Part shown: piece after piece, positions 34,385 to 47,654 of the stretch
Layout of the letters: every line of letters starts with the position of its first letter
Numbering within the stretch: the first letter of the stretch is position 1
NCBI RefSeq assembly: GCF_004337985.1
Contig: NC_043741.1
Coordinates: 2,859,348-2,923,347 of the forward strand
Direction: 5' to 3'
Length of the DNA: 64,000 nt
From: Pyricularia pennisetigena
Lineage: Eukaryota > Ascomycota > Sordariomycetes > Magnaporthales > Pyriculariaceae
Notes under the pieces: model-generated
Told to the model about the DNA's origin: nothing
Databases searched by the model: none
The model's input: the letters and a program-made list of their open reading frames with translations, nothing else
Position numbers and translations under genes: made by a program

Positions 34385-35967
34385 GTGGATTTTAATTATT
34401 TGTTTTTCCTTTTTGTATTCTCCTACATTGTAGGGTCCATTGAATTTTTGTCTTGCCCCTTGTTTTTCAGCCTCGGCATGCATTACAATTTTATCATCAA
34501 TCTTCCATAATTACCTTTTTTTTGTCTCTTATAATTCTTCAGAGGCTCCTGAATGTGTGGGAGGAATTGGTTTTTCTTGCTGGCGGTTATGCTGCACGTG
34601 TCAGACAGACGGGGAAACTCGAGAAGGGCTATCTTCTTCTAAACCATACATACGATAATTACTGCACTTTGTTTGCTTGATTCCCTTTCACATTTTTGGA
34701 ACCATGGTTTTCTTGAAATTAGATAATGTGGTTGTTGTTCTTTCAGGTGGCAATTTTGACGCTCAATATTTGCTTGGTGTGTTGTGCGCATGCAAAGTGA
34801 TAGGCAGCAGTCTCTTACCCTGACGATGAGAAAAAAAAAACAATGGGGGTCTTGGAGGGTTCACGATCTTACACAGCGTGTGTTGGCAGTGTGCAAGGCG
34901 CGGGCACGTTATGATGAATGAGGCGTTGGGCAACCAAACGGATTGACACAATCGTTGAGCTCATTACAGTGGACTTTTGATCTCATAGGTTGATCAGAAG
35001 CAACTCCAGACGCAGGGGGCAGCCAAGAGGCAATGTCCGGAATGGAAACTCCTTTATCGCTGGGCCCAGAAGACTGGTCTGGCCTGGACCACAGCCTCAG
35101 GTCATGTGCGATAGTCATCCAATCAAGTGGCAGGACGCACGACCCCGGTGGGTGTGTTTGTTCCGTCCCCAGGCCGAGACGACAATTTAGACAGCGGGGA
35201 TCACTGCGAGCCCCGGCGGCGTGGAGAACGGAAGAGCGGGGGCCATCTTAAAAGCGGACAGGGATCGGTCCAGTTCTTTGATGTCACGAGCGCTGAGGCT
35301 TTGTTCGCCGCCCGGCCGGGCCCCCTTTCTCCCCCTTTCGCAAGACTTCTTTGCGACACCGCAGTTCTCTGACGTTCTGGCCACCATTATGCTGCAGTTC
35401 TGACGCCAACGGCCGACAAGGAACCCGCTCTTTTTTGGTTTGCGCAAACCCGGTGAAACTTGCCCAACCACAAATCAGATCGATCAATCAGCCGCAACGG
35501 ACTCGACCCCCGAATCCCAGCAACAAGCCGGAGCTCTCTTTTGACTTTGTCGTGTGAACAGAAAAAAAAAAAGAGAGGAACCCACCCACCGGAACTTGCC
35601 ATTGAAAAAGGGTCGCCCGTATCCGAACAAGCACCTCCTTCCCTCCCTCCTTCCCTCCCTCCTTTCCTTCCTTCTTATTCTTCTCTGTATTCAAATGAGC
35701 AGACGGTTTTCCCTCACACCTTTAATAAAATTCCATTTTCCACCACACAGACCGTCAAAGTTAAAAACGCCTCTAGTCCTGACACGGCTGCATCGGACTC
35801 ATAGACACCTCGGCTCGTATTACTCCGCGCCCGCAGAAATTCAAAGCCGAGCCGGCTCCTTACACACAAACACACCCAACCCTACTGCTGCCGTTTTATG
35901 AAGCCAGGGCCATTCGGGGGCCATAATCAACACTATAAATACACACCACCTGACCTTTAATACTGTT
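34385..35967. other. Intergenic region before glycerol kinase
   Basis: 3' flank of KIN1 followed by the glycerol kinase promoter. It has a CCTTCCCTCC tandem near 35636-35680 (pyrimidine tract typical of fungal promoters) and a TATA box listed separately. No gene is supported. Confidence 0.5.
35934..35942 (+). promoter_or_regulatory. TATA box of glycerol kinase
   Basis: TATAAATAC lies 34 bases before the first in-frame ATG (35968) and 187 before the second (36121). Usual fungal spacing puts transcription starts around or just after the first ATG, so start-site choice could decide which protein N-terminus is made. Confidence 0.6.
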
Positions 35968-36120
35968 ATGACCTCAAGTCAACTTCGTGTCACACCTAAC
36001 AACATCTGCACTCCTCTTTGCATTAGCGGCACACGCCGTCTAGCTACCAACCAGCGCTTGTTTCACACCTCAATACCCCACCACGACCTCCAAGGTTCCA
36101 TCACACCCATCGCCTCCAAA

Positions 36121-37943
36121 ATGGCAGCATCAGTCTCAACCTGTGGCATCGCCACGCCCCCTTCAAGACCCTCGAGAGTACCCAGCACTATGGGCTCAAA
36201 ACCTTCGCGTATGAACGATCCAGATGTTATTATCAATGCACTCAAGGACGTTGTACTGCCTGCTGTCGCCTTGTCGGCACAGCACGTGGAAAATGCGCAA
36301 GTCCCGTCCCCTGACCCGGAGCCTGAACAAATGTACATCGGCTCAATAGACCAGGGTACTACGTCTTCGCGCTTCATTATCTTCAACCGTGCCGGCGAGC
36401 CCGTCGAAGCGCACCAGATTGAGTTTGAGAACCGCTATCCGAACTCGGGTTGGCACGAGCATGATCCAATGGAGTTGCTCTCCAGCGTTGAAGAGTGCAT
36501 AGAAGAAGCCATGGCCAAGTTCACCGCGGCGAGGCCAGGTGCCAAGGTTCAGTCCGTTGGCATCACAAATCAAAGGGAAACGACGGTGGTCTGGGACACG
36601 GAGACTGGCGAACCGCTGTACAACGCCGTGGTCTGGCCTGACACCCGCACCTCGTCCATCGTCCATGAACTCCGCCAAAAGCCAGGCGCAGAGGATCTGC
36701 TGGAGCTGTGTGGCCTGCCATTGTCAACTTATCCATCTTCAGTCAAGCTCATGTGGTTGTTGCGCAACGTAGACAGCGTCAAGGCTGCTTACGACGCCGG
36801 CCGACTCGCATTCGGCACGGTTGACTCGTGGCTCATCTTCCGTCTGACCGGTAAACGGGTGCACGTTACCGACGGTTCCAACGCCAGCCGCACCATGTTT
36901 ATGAACCTGCGCAGCATGTCCTACGACGAAAAGTTGCTATCATTCTTCGAGATTGACCCCACCAAGATCCGCCTTCCTGAAATCGTCCCCTCGGCACACC
37001 CAACCGCGTTTGGAAAATTCGCCTCCGGCCCCCTCAAGGACGTCAGGATAGCAGGCTGCTTGGGCGACCAGTCCAGCGCCCTGGTGGGCCAGCGCGCCTT
37101 CGCCTCGGGCCAGGCCAAGAACACTTACGGCACGGGCTGCTTCCTGCTGTACAACGTCGGCCCGGAGCCCGTCATCTCAAAGGCCGGCCTGCTGGCCACG
37201 GTGGCCTACGACTTTGGCGAGGAGCTGGGCGGCCGTGCTTACGCCCTCGAGGGCAGCATCGCCGTTGCCGGCAGCGGCGTCAAGTTCCTGTCCAACAACC
37301 TGGGCTTCGCGCCGAGCAGCGGCGAGATTACGGATCTGGCGGGCAGCGTCGACGACAACGGCGGCGTGGTCTTTGTGACTGCTTTCAGTGGCCTCTTTGC
37401 GCCTTACTGGATCGACGATGCCAAGGGAACACTCTGTAAGATTTTTTTTTTTTTTTCTCCTCTTTTTCTCATCTCAATTCCGGAACAAGTCATGCTAACA
37501 TACGCCCCCCTCTCATCCATCTAGTTGGACTTACGCAGCACACGCAAAAGGGCCACATTGCGCGCGCTACCCTCGAGGCGACGTGCTACCAGACCAAGGC
37601 GATCCTGGACGCCATGGAGCGCGACAGCGGGCGCAAGCTCGAACGCCTGGCCGTCGACGGCGGCATGTCCAACTCGGACCTGTGCATGCAGACCCAGGCC
37701 GACGTCGGCGGCATCCCCGTCGACCGGCCAGAGATGCGCGAGACCACGGCCCTCGGCGCCGCCATCGCCGCCGGCCTGGCCACGGGCGTCTGGAAGAACA
37801 TCTCCGAGGTCGTCGAGGTCGGCGGCCGCAACAGGTCGCAGTTCCTGCCGTCTCCGGACCGGGCCAAGGCCCAGAGGATGTTCAAGAAGTGGGAGCAGGC
37901 CGTCGAGATGAGTAGGGGGTGGTTGAGAGAAGGTGAAGAATAA
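36121..37943 (+). CDS. gut1: Glycerol kinase
   Basis: Two exons (36121-37435 and 37525-37943), 577 residues from this ATG. The intron is GTAAGA to CTAG with a 14-base T run. The enzyme phosphorylates glycerol with ATP to glycerol 3-phosphate, the first step of glycerol use. FGGY-family features are clear: the phosphate loop YIGSIDQGTTSSRF, the glycerol-site segment NQRETTVVWD, GTVDSWLIFRLTG, DGSNASRTMFMNL, the GCLGDQSSALVGQ motif, AKNTYGTGCFLLYNVG, ALEGSIAVAG and LAVDGGMSNSDL in exon 2. The first 75 residues are a fungal extension before the catalytic core. An in-frame ATG at 35968 would add 51 residues with a presequence-like stretch (RRLATNQRLFHTS). Start choice is therefore uncertain. It converges with the BRAP2-like gene. 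Confidence 0.95.
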
Positions 37944-37965
37944 TTCAAGACGAGAAGAGATACTT

Positions 37966-37997
<32 letters not shown>

Positions 37998-38286
37998 GCG
38001 TTTCTGTTGGGGGCTAGCGGGGAGTCGGCTTGCGCATTTTGTTTTGATAACTTTTAGAAGAAAAAAGTACCATGCACGTTACTTGGTACTTTTTTACAAT
38101 TTAATCGACACGATTTAATCAGCAATCTTGATCGACACAAAAAGGTTATTATGAACTCGGTCGCTTCATATTTTCCATTGTTCGCTACAGTATCTCAAAA
38201 AAAAGTCGTGTGCCCAGCCAGTGTATCTGTTGACGATTGTTGACGACATTTGTAGGAAATAACAGCACGCATAATCGGCATATCGC
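37944..38286. other. Short convergent intergenic region
   Basis: 343 bases shared by the 3' ends of glycerol kinase and the BRAP2-like gene. It contains a 30-base T tract (37967-37996) and otherwise AT-rich DNA consistent with two terminator/polyadenylation regions. Confidence 0.55.
37967..37996. repeat. 30-base T homopolymer
   Basis: Uninterrupted T run starting 23 bases after the glycerol kinase stop codon on the sense strand, within its probable 3' UTR. Confidence 0.9.
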
Positions 38287-40626
38287 TCACTTCTTCGCTT
38301 TGCCTTTGCCCTTCTTCCGCTTCTGCTCCGGCACGCTGGCCGTACCCTCCTCCAGCTCGCCAGCCTCGATCTGACCCTCGTTCTCCATCTCCTTGAGCTT
38401 CTCCTGCCCGGATATGAACATGGTCAGGTCGCGATTAGTATCCTTCAGCTCCTCATTCTCCTCCTTGAGTTTAGCCATCTCAAGCTTGACAGCCTCGAGC
38501 TCGCGGTTGACGTGCTCGATGCGGGCCATGAGACCCTCGCTCACGCGCTTCTCCTCCTGCAGCGACTTGCCCATCGACCGAGCCAAGTCCCCCGCCTTGC
38601 CGGCCCGCTTCCTCTCACGCTCCAAGTCGCGTTCCAGCGAAGGGATCGTCTCGGTCTTTTGCGTCGCGTGCTCGGCCCGGAGCTCGTTAAGCTGCCGGAT
38701 GGCTTCTGCGGCGGCAAAGCTGGCGGACTCTGCCGACGCGGCAGCCTTGGACGCCTTGTCCGCCGCCTTGCTGACCAGCTCCTCAAAATACACGCGCTGA
38801 GACTCGAGCTGGCTGGTGAGCAGATGAGTGTACTCGAGCCCGATGCTGTCTAGCTTGGCGCGCGGGACGACGTCCTGGTCGTAGATGCCGTTCTCGTCGT
38901 CGGCCTCCCGTGATGGCCGTTGCGGTAGCTCGACGACCTTGCCATCCCCCTTGTCTCTAATGAGGCGGTGCACCCACATGTCGCCTGCGTAATCCCAGAC
39001 ATGCTGTGTTTCCAGCTCCAGGCTGAAGCAGTGAGCCGTCTCCTTCCAGTGGTCCTTGGCGTGACCCCCCTTGTAGCGACCGCAACCGACGTTTCCACAT
39101 ATCAAGCAGATCCATAGGTCCGAAGCCTCGTCGCACACGGTACATAGATTCGATACCCCGGCGCCGAACGGCCGGTCCAAGGGCGATGTAGGTGGATGAG
39201 CGGGTTTGGTGCTTGCGCGGCACACGGGACAGCCGGATCCCTTCCAAGTCTGAAGGCATGTGCAATGGAACACATGCTGACACAGAATGGTCATGAGGCC
39301 GGTCGTGTCATCCATCCGTTCCAAACATACGGGACAGGTCGGCAGCTCGACTAGATCTGCGGTTGGTGGCGGGAACGGTTTGAGGGAGCTCGATACAGAT
39401 GACGATGACTCTGAGAAACGGGGAACGGGCTTCGTGGGGGTCTCCACCGTGATGGACTTGATGTAGGTGACGTGACAGATCTCGGCCTGTTCTCAATGAA
39501 AATTGTACCCCATTAGCATAGTCCCAACTTCATTAGTTAGTCAAAAAGAACAGCTGGCAGAGCTCACCTCCAGGCTGTTAAAGACCTTGCCATCAAACTC
39601 CCTACGCCACTCCTTGGCTCTCTTCGCATCTCGAAACTTCATAAGGACCATGTAACGGTTCATTCGACTTGTCATTACCATACGATAGTGGCTGACATCA
39701 CCGCGCCATTTCTCGCCAACGAAACCGAGGAAGTCGCTCGGTGAGAGGTATCCAGGAACAGCCGGTATGCAGAGAATAGTTCCCTCGTCGTCGTTGACAC
39801 CCTCTACTCCCTTGTCTGATGACGACGTGGTCACCTTCGAACTACTACCGTCGCTGCCCTCGCGATACAAGTGCACGATGCCCCAGCCGATTTCTGTGTT
39901 CTTGGTCTCCAGCGGTACATATCTCGCTCGTGTCGCCTGGGCTGCTCCTCCCAGAGTCGGTCCCAACGAGGCTGCCGGCATGACATCCGTCATGGTGCTT
40001 GTCGAGCCACTGGCAGCGCCTGAGGCTGCTCCGCCGGTTTCCGCCATCTTCTGGGCTGCGTTGTTCCCCAATAGGCCCAATCCTCCCTTACCGGCGTTTG
40101 TGTCTGTCTCGTCCCCATCCAGGTCAAAGCTCTCGAGGTTGATCCGCCCGAACCGCCAGTCCTTGGCAGCAGTTTTGGGCCCGAGACCGGCAGTGAACTT
40201 GGGCGCCGGAATGCTTTGGGATCTGGCACGAGATTGACGCTCGCTTATGCGCGCGATGTTGCTCTCCCCGTATTCCTCTCTTGTCAAACTAGAAGGCCCG
40301 CTATGGACTGGTCGCGACGGGCCGCAATCGATGATCTGAGAGGGATGCTGCTGGATCTGCCTCCGGTCCTCAATAGGAACGTAATCGTGTGCCCAGGTCT
40401 TATTGCGTGTCTCTGTCTTTAAAGGCTCCGCCGCTGTCGTCCAGGTCGGTTTGCCACTTCTGGTCGTAGATTGTACTCGCGGATGTGATGGAAGTCGGCC
40501 AAAGATGCCTGCGGCATCGGTCGGAAGCCAGATGTTGGCGGGGTTCTTGTCGTAGTGAGAAAGCGTCGCTTCGGGATCAGGATTTGGGTAGAGCTCAAAC
40601 TTGAGGTGATAATTATACGACGGCAT
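38287..40626 (-). CDS. BRAP2/Etp1-type RING and ZnF-UBP ubiquitin ligase
   Basis: Two exons (40626-39568 and 39486-38287), 752 residues from MPSYNYHLKFEL. The intron is GTGAGC to ACAG. BRAP2 (IMP) in animals is a Ras-responsive E3 ligase. Yeast Etp1 acts in ethanol and nutrient stress. Domain order matches the family: an N-terminal disordered region, a BRAP2 RRM-like domain (about residues 270-366, with GTILCIPAVPGYLSPSDFL and ending SLEAEICHVTYIKSI across the splice junction), a RING finger at 404-442 (CPVC...CQHVFHCTCLQTW...CPVC), a UBP zinc finger at about 468-528 (CTVCDEASDLWICLICGNVG, CGRYKGGHA, then TQHVWDY), and a long coiled coil. The end is Lys-rich (KRKKGKGKAKK). All zinc ligands are present. 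It lies in tandem with polyubiquitin. Confidence 0.95.
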
Positions 40627-41328
40627 GCCTGGTCTCTGTCGAGCGTTGTTTGATTTCTCGCAAGGAAAACAAAGATTTTCGTCCAAATTATATCGTATTA
40701 TGACTGTATGATTACTGGCAAGCCTAGTAGAATCCAAATCGGCGTCTCTTTACTCACGTCGATTCCAGACCACGGACAAAGCCGTCTGCCAGTATCCAGG
40801 GGGACAACAATATTTACCCATAATTGTCTGGTTGTTCAGGTCTCTTGCCCTGGGTGGTTGGCTTCTGCAGAGTCCTGCGACTAGGTAGACACGAGATGAT
40901 CAGAATTTTGCCATTTTCACCCCCACCATGCAGAACAAAACCCGCCCCAGCTTTAACATGGGGAAAGTGGATTGATCGCTACGCTATCCAGGTTGCGCCA
41001 TGATGTCACCGAGCGATACCGCAACGCTTTGAGTCGCGTGTCAAAAGTAATGAATCGCATCTCGTTCATGAACAATCATCACGTCCATAATCGCACGCGT
41101 ACACATCATCAATCGAACATTTCACAAGCAGAGACGAAAATAATCAAATCATTACTCAAAATTCTTGAATTTGTGACACGGCTATGCTAGTGTCAAAGTA
41201 TGTGTAGTGGAAAGTTAAAAATCCATTCATGTCATGTCGTTCCTGACTGATCAAACCCAAAGAAACGCCCAATTCTCCATGTCCCAACGTCAAAGTCATC
41301 AGGACTAAGCGTCATTGCCAAGTGGAAT
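40627..41328. other. Upstream region of the BRAP2-like gene
   Basis: About 700 bases separating two tandem minus-strand genes: the promoter of the BRAP2-like gene and the 3' flank of polyubiquitin. The frame upstream of 40626 stays open to a non-ATG codon near 40737, and nothing indicates an extra coding exon. Confidence 0.45.
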
Positions 41329-42337
<1,009 letters not shown>

Positions 42338-43534
42338 CGTGGCGCTGGTTCTTGTCGTTTGATTGATGTACTGATGATAGCGATGATTTATGTATCGTCG
42401 CAAGGATGTAGATGAATGAGGTTCTCGCTTGGGCGGATAGAAAGTGGTGAGTTGAAGGGAGATGGGAGTGGAAGAGAAAGAGTCCCCAACGGTAGTTTGA
42501 GACGGATCAGGCTTCGTTTTAAAGGTTGTCAGATGGGAGAGGGGGCGGCACTGACGAATGGCGAGTGGCGGAGCTTTTGGCTGGCGCTTGCTCGGGGTTT
42601 GCCTGTTATCAGGCGGGCAGGTGAGAGTGGCGGACAGACAAGGTACGTACTAACCTAACGGGCAATCCAACCCCGGTCAAACTGACTGACTGAATGAATG
42701 ATTCATCCCTAGCAATCGGACGTGCATCCAAGTCAAGTGGCGGGACCAGTCTCGGTGCTCAGACTAGTGGGGGGCCGCGGCTTTGTTGGTCGAACCTCTT
42801 TGCGCTAGAGCGAAACAAGCCAATGAGATCATTTCTCCGCAATAATGCATTCAGCTTCTATCAAATTCGGCAGGAACCCCATAGAAATTGACTTATACAA
42901 TCAGTTTTCAGCCACTTCAGCCACCCAAACGACCCACTCATTGACCACATGCACATCCCAGAGAAGATACGGGATACGTGCCTTACATAAGGCCGAACTC
43001 GCGTCGGCAACAGCATGACACGCGGGGACACCGGAAAATTCAAATCCAGCTGCTGAATAGTGCCTACCACATTACTAAGTATCTCATTATAGTGACTACT
43101 AATGCTAGCTGCAACGGGAATATTCGACAGGACCCCTCTTCCGCTTACGAATCAGCAACTCCTTTAACCAGTCCAAAGTGGCCCAGCTTTTTTTTCCGCA
43201 GTAGAGATATTCCGGATTGACCAATCTGATACCCCGCCCAATTCTACCCTATAGCAATACCTTTCTCTATCCAAAACCCCCTCCACGCTTTCGGTGCCGT
43301 CTGATATCACTTGCAAACAAACAAATTACCGAAACCTAATCCTCGAAACGGGCCGGGCGCGTGCAGCAGGCACCGCGAACCAGCAAACAGTCCTTCAAGC
43401 TGTTTTCATCAGCTTTCAGACGCACTCTCCGTTCAAGCGGTCCCGGCTTACCAGCAGCTCTCGTTGTTGCCGCCGGTATCAGGGAACACCCGCCACGTGC
43501 GAGCGAGATCAAGAAGGTTGCGCAGGCCAGAAGG
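42338..43534. promoter_or_regulatory. Divergent promoter of polyubiquitin and thioredoxin reductase
   Basis: About 1.2 kb between the two starts. It contains a TTTAAAA-type element (42517-42523) serving polyubiquitin and a CCAAT box near 42819. No ORF is credible. Both products are stress-induced in fungi, so shared regulation is possible, but no heat-shock or AP-1 site was established by eye. Confidence 0.45.
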
Positions 43535-44909
43535 ATGCACAGCAAGGTAGTCAGTATGTCCATTGCCAAATTACTTGCCCTGCCACCCGAGCCCCTTTGG
43601 CTGTCCAAGCGGGCGCGTGACGCACTCTGTATAGCATCAATATACTGACATACCCTGTGCCACCGACAGTCATCGGCTCCGGGCCCGCCGCCCACACGGC
43701 CGCCATTTATCTGGGGCGAGCCAACCTGAAGCGTGAGGAATCGGTCCAGTCATGGAGGGAAATCAGGAGTTGTGAAAGGACTCAGGCTGACGGATGGCGC
43801 GTTACGAACAGCGGTCATGTATGAAGGTTTCATGGCTAACGGCACCGCAGCGGGTGGCCAGCTGACCACAACCACGGACGTAGAGAACTTCCCTGGTTTT
43901 CCTAAGGGCATTGGTGGCCAGGAGCTCATGGTACAGCACCCCTCCGTTAATAATTATGGCACGCGCATGGGTTGGGCTATAGAAGATGGGGGCTGATTTA
44001 TTTTCCTCCGCCACCCCACAGGACGCAATGCGCCAACAGTCATCCCGCTTTGAGACCGAGATCATCTCCGAGACCGTCGCCAAGGTCGACCTGTCCTCGC
44101 GCCCTTTCAAATACTGCACCGAGTGGTCGCCGGACGTTACGCACACAGCAGACACGCTCATCATCGCAACGGGTGCGTCGGCTCGCCGCCTGGGCCTGCC
44201 TGGCGAGGAAAAGTACTGGCAGAACGGCATCTCGGCTTGCGCCGTATGCGACGGTGCCGTGCCTATCTTCCGTAACAAGCCGCTCTTCGTCATCGGCGGT
44301 GGCGACAGCGCAGCTGAGGAGGCCATGTTTTTGACAAAGTACGGCAGCCACGTCACAGTGCTTGTACGCAAGGATAAGCTACGCGCCAGCAGCATCATGG
44401 CCAAGCGCTTGCTGTCGCACCCCAAGGTCACGGTCAAGTTTAACACGGTTGGAGTTGAGGTCAAGGGTGGTGAGGACGGCCTCATGAGCCACATGGTCGT
44501 CAAAGACGTCGTTTCTGGCAAGGAAGAGACGCTCGAAGCAAACGGTCTATTTTATGCCATCGGACACGACCCTGCCACTCAGCTTGTCAAGGGGCAGCTC
44601 GAGACGGATGAGGAGGGTTATATTGTCACTAAGCCGGGTACGCCACTGACGAGCGTCGAGGGAGTTTTCGCTTGCGGCGATGTGCAAGACAAGAGATACA
44701 GACAGGCTATCACAAGTGCCGGTACGTTTTCCTCGCTGTCCTATAACCTTGCTCTCCTAGTGAGACATCAGATCAAAGCATATGACAGGTCAACCAGGAT
44801 CATGCTAACTCATAAACTCATAGGCTCCGGATGCATGGCCGCCATGGACGCTGAAAAATTCTTGGCTGAGCAAGAGGACGTCGAGCCCGACCGAGAGGCG
44901 CGCATGTAA
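43535..44909 (+). CDS. trr1: Thioredoxin reductase (NADPH)
   Basis: Five exons: 43535-43553, 43670-43732, 43812-43930, 44022-44721 and 44824-44909, giving 328 residues, the usual length for low-molecular-weight fungal enzymes. It reduces thioredoxin with NADPH through FAD. The FAD-binding motif [20 protein letters not shown] is assembled across intron 1. Next come [11 protein letters not shown] and [18 protein letters not shown], the redox pair C140-C143 in [10 protein letters not shown], the NADPH motif [10 protein letters not shown] (159-168), [13 protein letters not shown] and the second FAD motif [20 protein letters not shown], with the final [14 protein letters not shown] in exon 5. The start ATG of the 19-base first exon was chosen because it gives the family N-terminus MHSKVVIIG. 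Intron 4 is 102 bases with no in-frame stop. Confidence 0.96.
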
Positions 44910-47654
44910 GAGAGTCGCATATGTCGATGCTTCCTAGATGTCAAAACGGTTAGCGTCGAACCGAAGCATGCCATTCCGTTGCGAGAACGACTCAGCGAAT
45001 TATACAGGGTTGAATATTCAATTTTAACTATTTGGAATATTATGGATGGAAGAAGCTAAAACAGAATAAAGATATATGTATAGATTCTATAGATAAAGTC
45101 TCGGGGGCGTGTTGACCAAATCTGGTCACCTGCTGGTGCCAAAATCTGTATATATGGTACACTAGATACTGTTTGCAACATTGAGCAACTGGAGTAGGCC
45201 TCGCTAACTGCTTGGTAAAATGGCGAGGCTTCTGAAAACGTTCTGCGCCCCTTTCTGACAGCATCTTCACCCTAAAGTGGCGGGAAACCATCCCCAAGGC
45301 CTGTGTGAAGTCGGAGTCGCAGGCAAAGGCGAGATCGACTTCCCTACAAAGTCTCGGAGATAGTCTCCAGAAAAGGCCGCGTTGGATTGAGAATTCCAAT
45401 GCTAGTCAGCCAAGGCCAAACTGCCCGGAACTGGGTGTATCATAAAGGTACAGGGGAACGTCAATACCCAAATATATATGCTGGTCCAGGCTTATGGTTA
45501 GCTTCTTACAGCTTGGATCTGACTATAATGGAGATAGACAGCTTTGCCCACATCGAATTAGCCTTGTAAAAGCGGGCCTAAAACACTGTTTGTCTGTCGT
45601 GTCTGGTTGACAAAACATTTCCCTATATCAGATGCTGGAAAGCAAGCAGAAGCTTAGTTTCACATGCTGATACGTCATGACCAAGGCTATTTTGTTCAAC
45701 CTCGCCCTTCTCTTTTGGTGACCGGTATCAAGACTTGGCTACTCTGTCACCATTATCAGTCCCAGTACAACACCCAGTTCGACAAGTACAAGTTCACCTG
45801 CACCACATTCGTAGCGTCAGCAACAGCCCTATTCCAGGCGATCATAAACTGTGCCGCTCAGTTTCCCAAGGGAGAAAGATATGTCAAAATGGATATTCCG
45901 ATATTCCGAGCATGCATTGCATCGAGCAGGCAAAGGCCCTAGAACTAGCCTGGCCCGTTTACAAATGCAGTTCCATTTTGTCTTTTTTCTACATGACGCT
46001 AAAAACATACTCGCCGCGTTCCGCGCCGGGACCGGCTTACGGTCCACCAAGGCGGCCATTGTCGGGGGTGGCCTCTGTCTAACTGCAACCGCGGCTTTTT
46101 TTTTATATCTTTATCTTTTTCTTTTTACGTATCCCAAGACATACAGGACATAAGCATGACGGGTCAGCACCGTCCAGCCCTCCCTTTCTAATCCCCCTTC
46201 CACCCACATTCACGCAAAAGAAGATTAAAAACGGAAAGAAAAGGGCTAAGACGCGTTGAGCCTGCGAGGTGACGACAGGATATCAGGGGCAAAAATCGGG
46301 ATTGGCAAAGGCTGGTGAGCATGAAAGATATCGGCAAGCGTTTGCAGCAACGAGGCTGACCACCCATCCACCCACTCGGTTACACAGACACACACCAGAG
46401 CTAACAAAGGTGCGACAAAATAACCGTTCATCGTAACCTAGTCTTGCCGGGTCTCATTGACCTGCCGTTAATCTGATAAAAACTTAATAAAAATAAAAAG
46501 ATAAAAAATAGAAATGGAAGCGAGCAATGTGCTCATGCATCATGCAGGTTGCTGACGTCTTGAGATTAATAACTGGCAGATTGCAACCACGCCGGACGAA
46601 ACGAATGAACGACTTCGATCAAGGGTCAACAGGGGCACACCGGAGAAAAGAAGGGGGAAAAAATTCGTAACAGTTAATCCAGACCGTTTTCGTCATTTTG
46701 CCCCCTTTATATCATTTCTCATTAACCAACGTAGGTCAACAGTTCCAATGCAACCCAAGATGTGGAGAGTTGAACAGGTACTAAAGCGAGCAAAGCAGGT
46801 GTGTGGGCAGCGGCACAGTCAAATATGCAACTGAGATAAGCACGGCATGTAGTATAATGTGTCTCTGTTCAAATGTATCATGTTTTATGTCTGAATATTT
46901 CGGTATGTCTCGCCGATGATATGTCGAGGTGTCCGCTGGACAAGCCTAACCAAGAACGAACGCCTTGAACCATGCTTTCGTTGCATATAACCTATATGCC
47001 CAAAGTAAGGTGAAGTATGTATCGTAACGATAAAATGTCTTAGCGCTTCGTAGCTCCGTTTTGCCTCTTTTGTCTCATTAAAAAAGTAACTCAAAGCAAA
47101 GAAAACAACAAATTCATCATCCCTCCGTAATTTCGAGGTCAAAATTTCCCACCCAGCATTTCGGGCATATCTGACAAAGGAAACAAAAGAGATAAAAAAA
47201 AAAAGGTAAGATAAAAACAACAACAAACGGTCATACAGATCGTGAAGAAAGCAGATCATAAGGTGTGGTGCTAATGAGCGTGGGTAAAGTTGGTTGTAGA
47301 TAACGTGTGGTCATGAAGTTGAGGTGCTCCAGGCGCATTGGTTTGTGTCGTGGGTTCTCGTAGCGTCTTCGTGTCGTACGTGTGGTGGCCGACAGTGTCG
47401 CCGTCATTTCCAATCGAAAGTAAAAAGCAAATAAAAAAGAATATGCGGGAAAGAAGAAGAGACGCCGTCGCTCAATGATCAATCCAACCGAATGTAACTG
47501 ACAAAGGAAATCAAATAAACAATCTGAGCCAAAAGTAAACTGCCGATCATAAAATAGGTCGTACAGGTTTCAGATGGCAAACAAGACATGGACAGAATGG
47601 TATCATGTAACACTAAAAAGGGTTGGTGTCGACCTTGATAATCGGACAAGTGTC
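44910..47654. other. Intergenic region, no gene seen
   Basis: About 2.7 kb between the 3' ends of thioredoxin reductase (plus) and the Zn2Cys6 gene (minus). It is AT-rich with short A and T runs (for example near 46097 and 47195). Open frames are short and unlike any family I know. Confidence 0.5.
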
